A stretch of DNA of 37,790 nt from Lysinibacillus xylanilyticus (GCF_001708185.1 NZ_MDDN01000023.1:1-37790); one strand, 5' to 3'; shown: positions 15,233 to 22,889, counted from the stretch's first letter. The notes: generated from the sequence alone by a model not told the origin. Program-made: numbers and translations.

Positions 15233-16015
15233 ATGAGTGAATTTATTGAAAATGAAGCAGGAAAAAAATTAAATATAGGTGGCATTGAATTATACTATGA
15301 ATTGTTAGGGGAGCATCATGAAGGTCCAACTTTAGTTTTTGATTCAGGGTATGGAGTTACTTTAGAAAACTGGAATTCGATTAAAGATGAAGTGTCAAAG
15401 TTCTCAAGAATGTTTATTTATGACAGAGCAGGAATCGGAAAAAGTGGAATGGATGATCGACCACGACATTGTAGACAAAGTGTCGAGAACTTACGTATAT
15501 TACTAAAAAAAGCTGAGGTAAAGCCTCCTTATGTATTAGTGGGCCATTCATTAGGAGGATTAAATATAAGATTATTTGCAAGTACATATCCAGAGGAAGT
15601 CGTAGGAGTAGTTCTTTTAGATTCATCCCATGAGGATCAAAATAAAATACTGCCTCCTTTATTTACAAAAGAAGTTCAGGAAGCGTATTATAATCAATTT
15701 ACTTTGGAAGGATCTCTTCATGAAGTTGAAGAAAGTTTAGAGCAAGTACGAAATAAATCTTTTGGAAATATTCCATTGATTGTCGTTACAGGCGGTCTAC
15801 AGCCTTTTCACACAAAAGAATCTATGGCTATTTGGATGAAATTTCAGGAAGAGCTTGCAAACTTGTCAACTAATAAGCAACACATTATCGTTGAAGATGC
15901 TGGGCATGCGATACATATTGATCAACCAGACGTTGTTGTTAGTATATTAAGAGATATTTTAAGTAGAGTGAAAGTTGACAAGCAGTACTTTGGGGATAGT
16001 GAATGTCGTTTATAA
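15233..16015 (+). CDS. Alpha/beta hydrolase
   Basis: A 260-residue alpha/beta-hydrolase-fold enzyme. The start at 15233 is preferred because GAGGG lies 7 nt upstream and the protein proper begins MSEFIENEAGKKLNIGG; the longer frame adds a weakly supported N-terminus. The nucleophile elbow is VGHSLGG, the oxyanion strand FDSGYGVTLENW, and the catalytic His lies in DAGHAIHIDQP. FIYDRAGIGKS matches the paralogue at 1973-2725. The substrate is unknown. It is divergent from the XRE-TPR regulator with two palindromic sites between, so expression is probably regulated in response to that regulator's ligand. Confidence 0.85.
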   Translation: MSEFIENEAGKKLNIGGIELYYELLGEHHEGPTLVFDSGYGVTLENWNSIKDEVSKFSRMFIYDRAGIGKSGMDDRPRHCRQSVENLRILLKKAEVKPPYVLVGHSLGGLNIRLFASTYPEEVVGVVLLDSSHEDQNKILPPLFTKEVQEAYYNQFTLEGSLHEVEESLEQVRNKSFGNIPLIVVTGGLQPFHTKESMAIWMKFQEELANLSTNKQHIIVEDAGHAIHIDQPDVVVSILRDILSRVKVDKQYFGDSECRL

Positions 16016-16085
16016 ACACAATTTGAAGAATTACTAAAAAATCATAAAACATTAACACTCAAAAAGAGTAGGAGGAATGAAAAAG

Positions 16086-16670
16086 ATGAACTCCTTCATG
16101 CCTATGAGGATATTTGACATGAAGGAAAATCAATATCCACTTGTCCATGAACTAACACATTCCGTACTTGGTTATGGCAACAATTTTGATAGAAGCAGTG
16201 GCTATTTTACGCAAGAGGGTTTTGCTGATTATATGGAAGAAATCTATGGGAAAACGAAGACAAGTTCCCATCAGTTTATGAAGTATTTTATGGATTCGAA
16301 CAAATTAATTCCAATTAGCAAGTTGATCGATCCGAATCAAGACGACTCTTATTTTCGCCCAGACCTTACAAATACAGAACAGCTGAACACCCTTAGATGG
16401 ATGAGCTATACGCATTCAGCTTCTTTTATTAAATATTTAATTGATACCTATGGAATAGAAAAGTTTGAACAGATATACAACGAAAAGGATTTGGTCGAAA
16501 AAATAGAGGACGTATATGGAAAAAGTGTGGGTGAGTTAGAAAATGATTGGTTAGTTTTTATTAATAATCAAACGGGGTTAACATATGAAGAAAAATCTGA
16601 AGTGGGATATTTTTACAAAGTTAATTCTGTTATTATTCAAATTGATCCAAAATATTTTACAAAGGAATAA
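16086..16670 (+). CDS. Zinc metalloprotease fragment (gluzincin-like)
   Basis: A 194-residue protein with the zinc motif HELTH at residues 21-25 and a likely third ligand Glu44 in TQEGFADY, 19 residues later, as in gluzincin (peptidase MA-like) proteases. A typical member would have about 100-200 residues before HExxH and a signal peptide. Here only 20 precede it, so the gene is 5'-truncated or was remade with a new start. AGGAGG lies 10 nt before the ATG at 16086, while the ATG at 16077 is too close. The C-terminus IQIDPKYFTKE recurs as a relic at 24007-24047. It may be a pseudogene. Confidence 0.6.
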   Translation: MNSFMPMRIFDMKENQYPLVHELTHSVLGYGNNFDRSSGYFTQEGFADYMEEIYGKTKTSSHQFMKYFMDSNKLIPISKLIDPNQDDSYFRPDLTNTEQLNTLRWMSYTHSASFIKYLIDTYGIEKFEQIYNEKDLVEKIEDVYGKSVGELENDWLVFINNQTGLTYEEKSEVGYFYKVNSVIIQIDPKYFTKE

Positions 16671-16772
16671 TCCATTTTGGAGAAATCCCTTTAGGAAAGT
16701 ACATAAAGAGAAACTGTAATCCGTGTATTTTTTTGATCCCGATGATTAGTAGTATTCATCAATCGAGCTTTT

Positions 16773-16835
16773 ACGGGTAGTAAGACTCGCACCTAACTTA
16801 TTGGCTGAATTTGAGATGGGAGTCCTACTGCCCGT
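16773..16835. repeat. Long imperfect hairpin
   Basis: ACGGGTAGTAAGACTC pairs with GAGTCCTACTGCCCGT, a 16-bp stem with two G-T pairs, around a 31-nt loop that can fold further. It has no T-run. It lies between the metalloprotease and GNAT genes and may be a small interspersed repeat or a structured RNA element. Confidence 0.5.
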
Positions 16836-16901
16836 TAATGCGGGATAAAATACTATTGGTAATTGTCGATAAAAATGAAAAGTATCGTAGGAGGGCAACG
16901 A

Positions 16902-17399
16902 ATGAATTGTAGACTTTTAACTGTGGCGGATGCTGAGGCCTATCGGAATTTAAGATTAGAAGGATTACAAAATAATCCTGAGGCATTTGGTTCTAGCTTT
17001 GAGGAGGAAAAGAATGATCAAATTGAGCTGTATGCCAACAGGTTTGAATCTCAGGGTTCCTTTACGTTTGGGGTATTTGATCATGAAGAATTAGTGGGCG
17101 TTACGACGTTAGTTCAGGAAAGTAAGCTTAAGTTACAGCATAAGGCAAGCATCTTGGCTGTTTATGTTACTCCAAGAATGCGTGGACTTGGCGTTGGCAA
17201 ACATTTAATGATTGAAGCAATTAACAAAGCGAGGGAGTTAAAGGGTGTTGAGCAGCTTAATTTAACGGTTGTGTCAACGAATGCTTCAGCAAAAAGACTG
17301 TATTCTTCTTTAGGGTTTGAGGTTTTTGGAACAGAGAAGAGGGCAATGAAAATAGGTCAACAATACTTTGATGAGGATTATATGGTTTTATTTCTTTAG
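16902..17399 (+). CDS. GNAT family N-acetyltransferase
   Basis: A 165-residue GNAT enzyme. The start at 16902 follows TAGGAGGG by 6 nt; the longer frame from 16863 is not supported. Substrate-side helix AEAYRNLRLEGLQNNPEAFG is typical of the RimI-like/YkkB-like branch. The CoA loop is PRMRGLGVGKHLM and the C-terminal motif NASAKRLYSSLGFEVFGTEK. It is not linked to an adjacent enzyme of known substrate, so the acceptor is unknown. A strong bidirectional terminator follows. Confidence 0.88.
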   Translation: MNCRLLTVADAEAYRNLRLEGLQNNPEAFGSSFEEEKNDQIELYANRFESQGSFTFGVFDHEELVGVTTLVQESKLKLQHKASILAVYVTPRMRGLGVGKHLMIEAINKARELKGVEQLNLTVVSTNASAKRLYSSLGFEVFGTEKRAMKIGQQYFDEDYMVLFL

Positions 17400-17404
17400 C
17401 GTGA

Positions 17405-17446
17405 ACAACTCCAATAGCTTTTTAGCCATTGGAGTTGTTTGTTTTT
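17405..17446. terminator. Bidirectional terminator
   Basis: ACAACTCCAAT pairs perfectly with ATTGGAGTTGT (loop 12), followed by TTGTTTTTT on the plus strand. It separates the GNAT gene from the convergent membrane-protein gene. Confidence 0.8.
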
Positions 17447-17730
17447 TATGGAGAGCTCCAATGAAATAATGAAAACAAAGCAATGATTAAAATAACCACA
17501 GCAATCATAAAAGCGACATAGGTACTAAATTTGCCCGTCTTATTTTTTAGTAGCTTTAAACTCAGTACTATATTGATTATTGATAAAGAGAATGCTAGCC
17601 AAATCCCTAAATTCCCTAAGCGTTCAATTTGAATGGGTGATTGATTGAAAAAATAATTGTAGGTGATACCAAGAATAAGTAAAATTGTCAGCACAATAGT
17701 GGTCGATGCAATTTTCTTGTTGCTAATCAT
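17446..17730 (-). CDS. Small membrane protein
   Basis: A 94-residue protein with three predicted membrane helices: TTIVLTILLILGITYNYFF, LGIWLAFSLSIINIVLSL and YVAFMIAVVILIIALFSLF. I start it at the ATG at 17730, 5 nt after GGAGG; the longer TTG frame overlaps that ribosome binding site. The family is not recognised. It is a monocistronic gene convergent with the GNAT gene. Confidence 0.65.
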   Translation of the reverse strand: MISNKKIASTTIVLTILLILGITYNYFFNQSPIQIERLGNLGIWLAFSLSIINIVLSLKLLKNKTGKFSTYVAFMIAVVILIIALFSLFHWSSP

Positions 17731-17875
17731 CATTGCCTCCAATCAATCCTTTTATTGATGTATAGTATGCTTGAAAAAATAATCTGACAAAATTTCATGG
17801 TTTTGATTACTTTACTTAGGTACACAATAAAAAAGGAGCACTTACAATCTAATGAACCCAAACAAAGACTAATAA

Positions 17876-17913
17876 AAAGAATCCTTTTTGAAAAAAATCA
17901 AAAGGGATTCTTT
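17876..17913 (-). terminator. Terminator of the PadR operon
   Basis: AAAGAATCC-TTTT pairs with AAAAGGGATTCTTT (one bulge). It lies just after the stop of the membrane protein that ends the padR unit; on the minus strand its 3' arm is followed by TTTTTATT. Confidence 0.6.
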
Positions 17914-17947
17914 AATTCTGAAAATTAATTTTATTTTCATACGTTAG

Positions 17948-18391
17948 TTAATTTGCTAATACCAAAAATACGATAAAAGTTAATCCATATAAGCCCATAA
18001 ATCCGACAGCCATTTTTGAAAGTTTAGTTTTGATTGAAAGAGCATTTCGAAAACCAGCTTTAAAAAGGTTCACAATGAAAATTGATACTGCTAAGAAAAA
18101 CGATACCATAGCAATAATTAACGCAACTTGTTCCATTAAAATAACCTCCTGTAATGATCTGTATTGTAGAATAATAAGTATATTAATCAAACCGACAAGC
18201 CATAGTAAATTGCTCATGCGAATGCCAAAAACTTCTCGTTCATTCAATTCGATTTTCCAAGCATCAATTATACCCCTCAGTAAATCGATAGTCATAAAAA
18301 ATGTCCAATCTTGCTGTTCTAATAAATCAATAATTTCATCGCCATATCGTTGTCTCCAACTTTTTGGATACAAGTAAACGAACCACTTCAT
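17948..18391 (-). CDS. Membrane protein paired with PadR
   Basis: A 147-residue protein. Its N-terminus reads LYPKSWRQRYGDEIIDLLEQ, a segment common in small proteins encoded next to PadR regulators. Three membrane helices follow: MSNLLWLVGLINILIILQY, VALIIAMVSFFLAVSIFIV and MAVGFMGLYGLTFIVFLVL. Its start codon overlaps the padR stop by 4 bp, which indicates translational coupling. Related PadR partners are proposed to be membrane sensors or anti-sigma-like modulators, but I have no evidence of that here. Confidence 0.75.
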   Translation of the reverse strand: MKWFVYLYPKSWRQRYGDEIIDLLEQQDWTFFMTIDLLRGIIDAWKIELNEREVFGIRMSNLLWLVGLINILIILQYRSLQEVILMEQVALIIAMVSFFLAVSIFIVNLFKAGFRNALSIKTKLSKMAVGFMGLYGLTFIVFLVLAN

Positions 18392-18693
18392 ATAAGCCCA
18401 AGCCTTTTTGCGCCGAGTGTAGTTATTGCTTGGATTTCTTTAATTTGGTTGCTTAAATATTCACGACCTGCATCTGTTAGCCTGTATGGTTTTTTACGAT
18501 CATCTGATTCAAGCACTTGAATATAGCCGGCTTTTTCTAAACGTGTAATCGCGCCGTATAAAGTTCCAGCACCTAACTTAATACTGTAATTTTTTTCAAT
18601 ATCCTCCATAATAGCATAGCCATGACAATCTTTTTCTGCCAGACTAATCAAAATAAACAATGAAGGCTCTGAAAATCTATCTTTTTTCTTCAT
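18388..18693 (-). CDS. PadR family transcriptional regulator
   Basis: A 101-residue PadR regulator, the short (class 2) type with a winged helix and one C-terminal helix. Diagnostic stretches are HGYAIMEDIEKNYSIKLGAG, then TLYGAITRLEKAGYI and KKPYRLTDAGREYL. AGGAGGT precedes the ATG. It is translationally coupled to the membrane-protein gene downstream. An AACGT-rich inverted repeat upstream is its probable operator, giving an autoregulated two-gene unit that responds to an unknown ligand. Confidence 0.9.
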   Translation of the reverse strand: MKKKDRFSEPSLFILISLAEKDCHGYAIMEDIEKNYSIKLGAGTLYGAITRLEKAGYIQVLESDDRKKPYRLTDAGREYLSNQIKEIQAITTLGAKRLGLI

Positions 18694-18716
18694 ACAATAC
18701 CTCCTTTTGAAAAAGT

Positions 18717-18760
18717 TTATTACGTTTGGCGATATAACGTATAACGTAATGATAACGTCA
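18717..18760. promoter_or_regulatory. Candidate PadR operator
   Basis: TTATTACGTT (18717-18726) and AACGTAATGA (18743-18752) form an inverted repeat with one mismatch. Further AACGT words lie between and after them. It is upstream of padR at the expected promoter position. Confidence 0.5.
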
Positions 18761-18876
18761 ATATAGAATTAATGCAATAATAAGCACATTAAAAACAGAA
18801 AATATTTATGAGCCTAGTTTTCTCATTAATCGCTTCTTACCAAACAGACATCGTGACTTTGAGGAGGGGAGAAAGA

Positions 18877-19075
18877 TTGTTAAAAGAAATAACCTAAACA
18901 TTTAGATCTTAATGAGTTTGTCCTTGAAGAAATCGCTTATGCTTTACCTGAAACAAATGGAGAAGATAAATACAAAGTCTTTTTAGTCAACAAAAGAAAC
19001 AAACCCAACTACAGCAAAATAAAAATGTCTGCAGACACTAAACAGCTAGCTCGAGGAAACTTACATCGTGAATAG
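18877..19075 (+). pseudogene. Small gene, frameshifted
   Basis: GAGGAGGGG lies 7 nt before a TTG that opens LLKEIT and stops. The overlapping frame continues with KHLDLNEFVLEEIAYALPET and later KVFLVNKRNKPNYSKIKMSA to a stop at 19075. One inserted base near 18895 explains the break. The whole would be about 65 residues. The family is not recognised, but the perfect ribosome binding site says it was a real gene. Confidence 0.5.
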
Positions 19076-19309
19076 GCACGTATTTTCTTCATTGAGTGCC
19101 GAGGATCTCCAAAACGTAGAGCTTTTAATTCTGTGTAGAGGGTGCAAAACTTATAGGCAGTTAAGAAGGATTGGGAAGAACTTGAGTAGATCAGTCATCT
19201 TCGAAGTGGGCAAAATAAGTGAATTTAGAAAGGGGAATTTATGTAGAAGATGATAGTTAGACAAGTTATTACAGGCCCACGAGAATTAGTGGGTGTAATT
19301 AAAGTTTAA
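19076..19309 (+). pseudogene. Decayed coding remnant
   Basis: A single plus-strand frame keeps a coding look through at least eight stop codons: RIFFIECRGSPKRRAFNSV, then AVKKDWEELE, SHLRSGQNK and finally MIVRQVITGPRELVGVIKV. This is typical of an old pseudogene. The family cannot be identified. The frame ends at a stop before the terminator of the minus-strand gene. Confidence 0.35.
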
Positions 19310-19380
19310 GATAATTGATTTGCTGTTTAGTAATAATTAAGTCGTTTCATTTTGAAGTGTTAAACATGCATAAATACCTT

Positions 19381-19422
19381 CAAAATAAAAAACAAGCAGC
19401 CAATAAAATCGGTTGCTTGTTT
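19381..19422 (-). terminator. Rho-independent terminator
   Basis: AACAAGCAGCC pairs with CGGTTGCTTGTT (one mismatch); on the minus strand it is followed by TTTTTTATTTT. It ends the gene at 19453-19842. Confidence 0.75.
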
Positions 19423-19452
19423 GGACCCTTACATTTAAAAGGGCAATAACAT

Positions 19453-19842
19453 TTAGTTAATGAAATCTTGAGGAACACATTCACGAACACCAGAATTTCT
19501 CATGGAGTTAAATAAAGCTGCACCGATTCTTAATAAAACATTGTTATCTGTTCCATTTTCTAAATCATAAATTACGTAGTATGCATTATCAACTGTAAAA
19601 ATACATTTTCGTTCTAATTTAAATCCAGGTGGTACAGTTGGAAGTTTAATAACTGGTCGAATCACAGGTGTATCTCCTTCATCTCTGATAAAATTGAAAG
19701 TTTGTTGGTCAATCTCATAGATATTAACTGGATCAATCTCCACACCTTCATCTGGAATTGTAATTTCATCTTCAACAAATAGGAAAAAGCGTTCGTTTCG
19801 GAAATTAAAAAGACTTCTTGCTCCAATTTCAAATGATGCCAT
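19453..19842 (-). CDS. Hypothetical protein
   Basis: A 129-residue soluble protein without signal peptide or membrane helix. It begins MASFEIGARSLFNFRNERFF and contains an acidic middle (EDEITIPDEGVEIDPVNIYE) and a C-terminal stretch RIGAALFNSMRNSGVREC. A near-perfect AGGAGGTGA ribosome binding site and its own terminator show a well-expressed single gene. I do not recognise the family. Spore-associated small proteins can look like this, but nothing here proves it. Confidence 0.7.
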   Translation of the reverse strand: MASFEIGARSLFNFRNERFFLFVEDEITIPDEGVEIDPVNIYEIDQQTFNFIRDEGDTPVIRPVIKLPTVPPGFKLERKCIFTVDNAYYVIYDLENGTDNNVLLRIGAALFNSMRNSGVRECVPQDFIN

Positions 19843-20154
19843 TTGATATTCACCTCCTCTCCTATTAATAAGTTATTCATATTGAATACAATTGTTTGGA
19901 CAATAAGGAAGGTAGAGTGAAAAATAATTAAAATAAACATTCATAGTAGTTGTTCCAGCATGACTGCTAAAGAAGCAAATGTTGAATACATGGAAGTTGT
20001 TTAGTTTCGATCGTAAGAAGATAATCTTCGAAATAGATATTAATAATGTTGTTTAAAATTGGACTATAAAGCCCATATAATTTAAGGTTCACCCTTTTTA
20101 AACACTTTAGTATGCTGGAACATTTGCTGAATAATTTGAGGAAATGGGACCAAA
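19843..20154. other. Intergenic stretch with distant inverted repeat
   Basis: About 310 bp with no supportable gene. TGTTCCAGCAT at 19951-19961 is the exact reverse complement of ATGCTGGAACA at 20112-20122, enclosing 150 bp. No direct repeats flank it, so a mobile origin is not shown. Confidence 0.4.
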
Positions 20155-20189
20155 TGAAAAAAGCCGCAGCGTGATCAGACGCTACAGCT
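20155..20189 (-). terminator. Terminator of the 205-residue protein gene
   Basis: AGCTGTAGCGT pairs with ACGCTGCGGCT with mismatches, then TTTTTT on the minus strand. It lies 160 bp after the stop of the gene at 20349. Confidence 0.5.
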
Positions 20190-20348
20190 CAGAATTGATT
20201 ATGCCCTTTGATGTTTCTCAAAAGTATTATATCACTATGGCTAAAAAGAAGGCTTAAATTTAACAGCAGCATTGACCCAGTTACAGAAAAGATAATCCTA
20301 ATCTCTGATGGCGAATATAGGACAAAAAGAGATAGGTTTAGAACTTGA

Positions 20349-20966
20349 TCAAATTTTATTCCAGATGACCATAAATTGTGCTGCTTCAGATTCAAGAGCA
20401 ATTAGGTGATCTTCAGTGGAGGGGTTATCTGAAATTAGTTTACCTTTTTGGACGTTTAAAATTGCAGGTTTTACATCAGGAGCATGCTCAATGGTGAATT
20501 CAGATTGATTTAATAGTGTCAAAGAGGAGCGACATTTGTTTTTATCAATTCGTTCGTCCTTCCCTTTGAAATATAACTTGATTAAATGTGGAACTCCGTC
20601 AATCTTTAATCCAAGTTCTGGTGAAGAACGAACAGTTATATATTCGCTATTCCAATTGGATTTGCCTGGTTCAAACCATTCAATATCTTTATTTTTAATA
20701 AATTTTAAATGTGCTTTGACTGTTTCAAGGTAATTCTTTTGTTTAGCTTGAGAAACCTTTTCAACAAGAGAAAGCAGGTAATCGTTACTAAAATCTTTCT
20801 CATGAAATTTTCGGATACCATCTCGTAATGGTTTCCAGTAATCGAAAGCAGGATTGTAATCATTTTGATATTTTATTTGTCTTACCATAGAGGTTTTACC
20901 AGTAACCCCCTTGAAAGTAAAGTCTGTAAATTGTGTAAGACCGACAGATATCTTTTTTGAAGACAT
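20349..20966 (-). CDS. Conserved hypothetical protein
   Basis: A 205-residue soluble protein starting MSSKKISVGLTQFTDFTFKG. It has a helical, basic middle (SQAKQKNYLETVKAHLKF) and a beta-rich half with ITVRSSPELGLKIDGVPHLI. I recall similar uncharacterised Bacillus proteins but no domain name. AAAGGAG lies 9 nt before the ATG, and a terminator follows. No partner genes are adjacent; both sides are decayed DNA. It could be an accessory defence or mobile-element cargo gene, but that is speculation. Confidence 0.65.
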   Translation of the reverse strand: MSSKKISVGLTQFTDFTFKGVTGKTSMVRQIKYQNDYNPAFDYWKPLRDGIRKFHEKDFSNDYLLSLVEKVSQAKQKNYLETVKAHLKFIKNKDIEWFEPGKSNWNSEYITVRSSPELGLKIDGVPHLIKLYFKGKDERIDKNKCRSSLTLLNQSEFTIEHAPDVKPAILNVQKGKLISDNPSTEDHLIALESEAAQFMVIWNKI

Positions 20967-21182
20967 TCATTTCAACTCCTTTATTTGTAAAAATTCCACA
21001 TTTGTATCGTCCATGACAACCGTCGTGTATGAACGACAACCCAATTGGCTGAGAGTGACAAAACTGAATAATAAAGATTGCTATAAAGAGAGAAGGTAAA
21101 GGCCATCCATTTACAAAGTCGATTTCGGACGCATAATTGATACGCTTTACGAGTAAAAGCAAATTTCACATAACACAATTAA

Positions 21183-21326
21183 CAGACAAATTACAGCCGT
21201 ATTTCTAAGTACGAAAAAGAATTAAACACAATGGATATGCCAACATTCATGCACAGGCGGACAAGTTGCCACGACTACCATGATGTACGGAATGGACGCT
21301 ATGTAAGATTACTATGTAGCCATTGA
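21183..21326 (+). pseudogene. Fragment with zinc-finger-like end
   Basis: A 47-codon open stretch ends MHRRTSCHDYHDVRNGRYVR and then LLCSH-stop. The spacing of Cys and His suggests the start of a small zinc-binding domain cut off before its second Cys pair. An in-frame ATG at 21231 has no ribosome binding site. It is probably a phage-like remnant. Confidence 0.3.
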
Positions 21327-21404
21327 ACGGCCTATGACATTATTTGTAGTTTAGAAGCACTACAGGTTAGTTAGAAAATTAATGACAAGGAAGTGGGTAA
21401 GGTT

Positions 21405-21539
21405 ATGAATAGCCTTCAACAGTTGGAGGGGCTAAATGTAAGGACGTTTGGTTTTAGAGGGCAAGTGGCGGTTCAGATGGTGGAGTGGTTAGTGAATGAT
21501 TTTAATATGCCAGAGGTTGGACAAGATCAAAAACAGTAG
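21405..21539 (+). CDS. Possible small protein or fragment
   Basis: A 44-codon frame encodes MNSLQQLEGLNVRTFGFRGQ, then VAVQMVEWLVNDFNMPEVGQ. The composition is coding-like and helical. The frame stays open upstream of the ATG to 21379 (NDKEVGKV), so it may be the end of a longer lost gene. The ribosome binding site is weak. The family is not recognised. Confidence 0.35.
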   Translation: MNSLQQLEGLNVRTFGFRGQVAVQMVEWLVNDFNMPEVGQDQKQ

Positions 21540-21626
21540 GAGTTTTGTGTTGTGCGATATGTGGGTTAACTATCATAGCTATTGGTGGAGTGATTAAGCG
21601 CGGCGTATTTTTAAATTAAATAAAAA

Positions 21627-21654
21627 GCTGCCTAACAGTTACCTGTTAAACAGC
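21627..21654 (-). terminator. Possible terminator
   Basis: GCTG-TT-TAACAG pairs with CTGTTA-GG-CAGC on the minus strand and is followed by TTTTTATTT. It could end transcripts from the small gene at 21893-21982. Confidence 0.45.
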
Positions 21655-21892
21655 ACATGGATATTGTAAATATAAAACAAAAATAGGTAAATGTCAACAA
21701 ATTCATTAGACATTTGCGAGTATGTTTCGCTCTCGTCAAGCAGGTAGAAAATGGTTGGTTGCCTTAATCAAAATCAGTATGATGCGCTGGCTGGTTTAAT
21801 AATAATTAAACTCTCGCCAATGGGATATGGCATGTCTCAGATGTCATTTATTAAAATAAATAGACAATCGAAAATTGGATTTTTCTCGACGT
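21655..21892. other. Intergenic stretch
   Basis: No gene seen. AAATGTC and GACATTT (about 21679-21716) form a short hairpin, and GTTTAAT/ATTAAAC another near 21795-21812. Confidence 0.35.
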
Positions 21893-21982
21893 TTAAACAA
21901 GAAGGTTCCATATGTATTTAATTCCATCCCATAAAGCTAAGGCTAAAATTACTGCTAAAATCCCTTTAAGAATATCCTTCAT
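21893..21982 (-). CDS. 29-residue hydrophobic peptide
   Basis: A 29-codon frame encodes MKDILKGILAVILALALW followed by DGIKYIWNLLV. GGAGGT lies 5 nt before the ATG, an excellent ribosome binding site for so short a frame. The peptide is one membrane helix with a charged N-terminus and a Trp/Tyr-rich end. Such peptides can be type I toxins, membrane-protein regulators or small bacteriocin-like peptides. No antisense RNA was identified, so no role is claimed. Confidence 0.5.
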   Translation of the reverse strand: MKDILKGILAVILALALWDGIKYIWNLLV

Positions 21983-22098
21983 TAGGTACCTCCATAGAAA
22001 TTGTTATTAATGTATTTACGAAAGAGAGTTAAAAAAGATTCATTTCGTTCATTTCATTTGAACACAGTATTTTTTTTGTAGTAATAAAAACTGTAAAA

Positions 22099-22124
22099 AG
22101 CCAATTGGATTATTCCAATTGGCT
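22099..22124 (-). terminator. Rho-independent terminator
   Basis: AGCCAATTGGA pairs perfectly with TCCAATTGGCT (loop 4), followed on the minus strand by TTTTTACAG. It ends the small-gene unit at 22189-22586. Confidence 0.75.
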
Positions 22125-22188
22125 AAGAATTCATATTTTTACTAGAAACGTTAAATGCCTAAAAATTTTATATTTTCATTTTAAGTTG

Positions 22189-22260
22189 TCAAAAAGCTTC
22201 ATTTATGAAAATTAGAGCATCAGTAATTATTTCTTGTATGCCAGTTAAGTTGTTTTCCAA
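22189..22260 (-). CDS. 23-residue peptide
   Basis: A 23-codon frame starting TTG encodes MENNLTGIQEIITDALIFIN and EAF. AAAAAAGGAG lies about 8 nt upstream. It follows the 88-codon gene by 59 bp and precedes a strong terminator, so both probably share a transcript. The peptide is an acidic amphipathic helix. Its function is unknown; a signalling or antimicrobial role is conjecture. Confidence 0.45.
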   Translation of the reverse strand: MENNLTGIQEIITDALIFINEAF

Positions 22261-22319
22261 GAAAAACACTCCTTTTTTTCCTTTAAACGATGAAAAAATC
22301 TAGAAATATTGTATGTACA

Positions 22320-22586
22320 TTATTTGATTATTTTTTTTATTTGCTTTAATTCGTAAATAAGATGATCAATCTGTTTTTGCATATTATCTTTTTGCAAGGA
22401 TTGTTTCGCATCATTTTGAGAATTTTGGGTATTGGAATTTCTTAACGCATCTAATGCTAGACCAGCAGCGATTGTTTGAATTCCATCTCCTAATGTAGAA
22501 ATAGCTGCGCCGACGTAGGTCAACTTGGCTGCATAAATCTCAAGAGAATCATTGGATTGACTCGAATTACCATTATTATTATTTAT
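22320..22586 (-). CDS. Hypothetical protein with apparent ATA start
   Basis: A frame of 88 codons whose coding look begins NNNNGNSSQSNDSLEIYAAK and continues LTYVGAAISTLGDGIQTIAA, GLALDALRN and a basic coiled-coil tail (MQKQIDHLIYELKQIKKIIK). The only strong ribosome binding site, AGGAGGGA, lies 7 nt before an in-frame ATA at 22586-22584; no ATG, GTG or TTG is available until the TTG at 22523, which would lose 21 conserved-looking residues and has no ribosome binding site. ATA may be the true start, or an original ATG has mutated. A short helix-rich protein with a glycine-containing hydrophobic segment; the family is known to me only as uncharacterised Bacillus proteins. Confidence 0.55.
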   Translation of the reverse strand: MNNNNGNSSQSNDSLEIYAAKLTYVGAAISTLGDGIQTIAAGLALDALRNSNTQNSQNDAKQSLQKDNMQKQIDHLIYELKQIKKIIK

Positions 22587-22856
22587 GTTCCATCCCTCCT
22601 TCAGAATAAGTCCGATATTGTATCATATGCTTCACGTTGAAAAAATGAAATGAAAAATTTATTCATACGAGGCAATCATGTAGAGAAATTAGGATTTATT
22701 CAATTGTAATTGAACTGAGACAGCAACAGATTTTCAACAGAAGTTGTTCTGTAGATGAGTTTAAGTTGACTGTAGTTAAGCAATTTACACAATGGGGGGA
22801 GCAATGAACGAACAGGTGTAAGTATAAGAGTAATTTTTTTATTTTTCAGAAAAGTG

Positions 22857-22885
22857 TTGACATTGTTTTTGTGTATATTTATATT
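22857..22885 (+). promoter_or_regulatory. Sigma-A promoter of the arsR-like operon
   Basis: TTGACA and TATATT are separated by 17 bp. The predicted start falls in the operator-like repeat at 22890-22905, 20-40 nt before the ArsR-type gene. Confidence 0.75.
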
Positions 22886-22889
22886 TTAT

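Noticed and set aside
19951..20122. Region bounded by TGTTCCAGCAT and its inverse as a possible mobile element
   Set aside because: The ends are only 11 bp and no direct repeats flank them; a second copy was not found in the window.
20144..20257. 37-codon plus-strand frame starting MGPNEKSRSVIRRYSSELIM
   Set aside because: It contains the terminator hairpin of the minus-strand gene, and its GAGG site is only 2 nt from the ATG.
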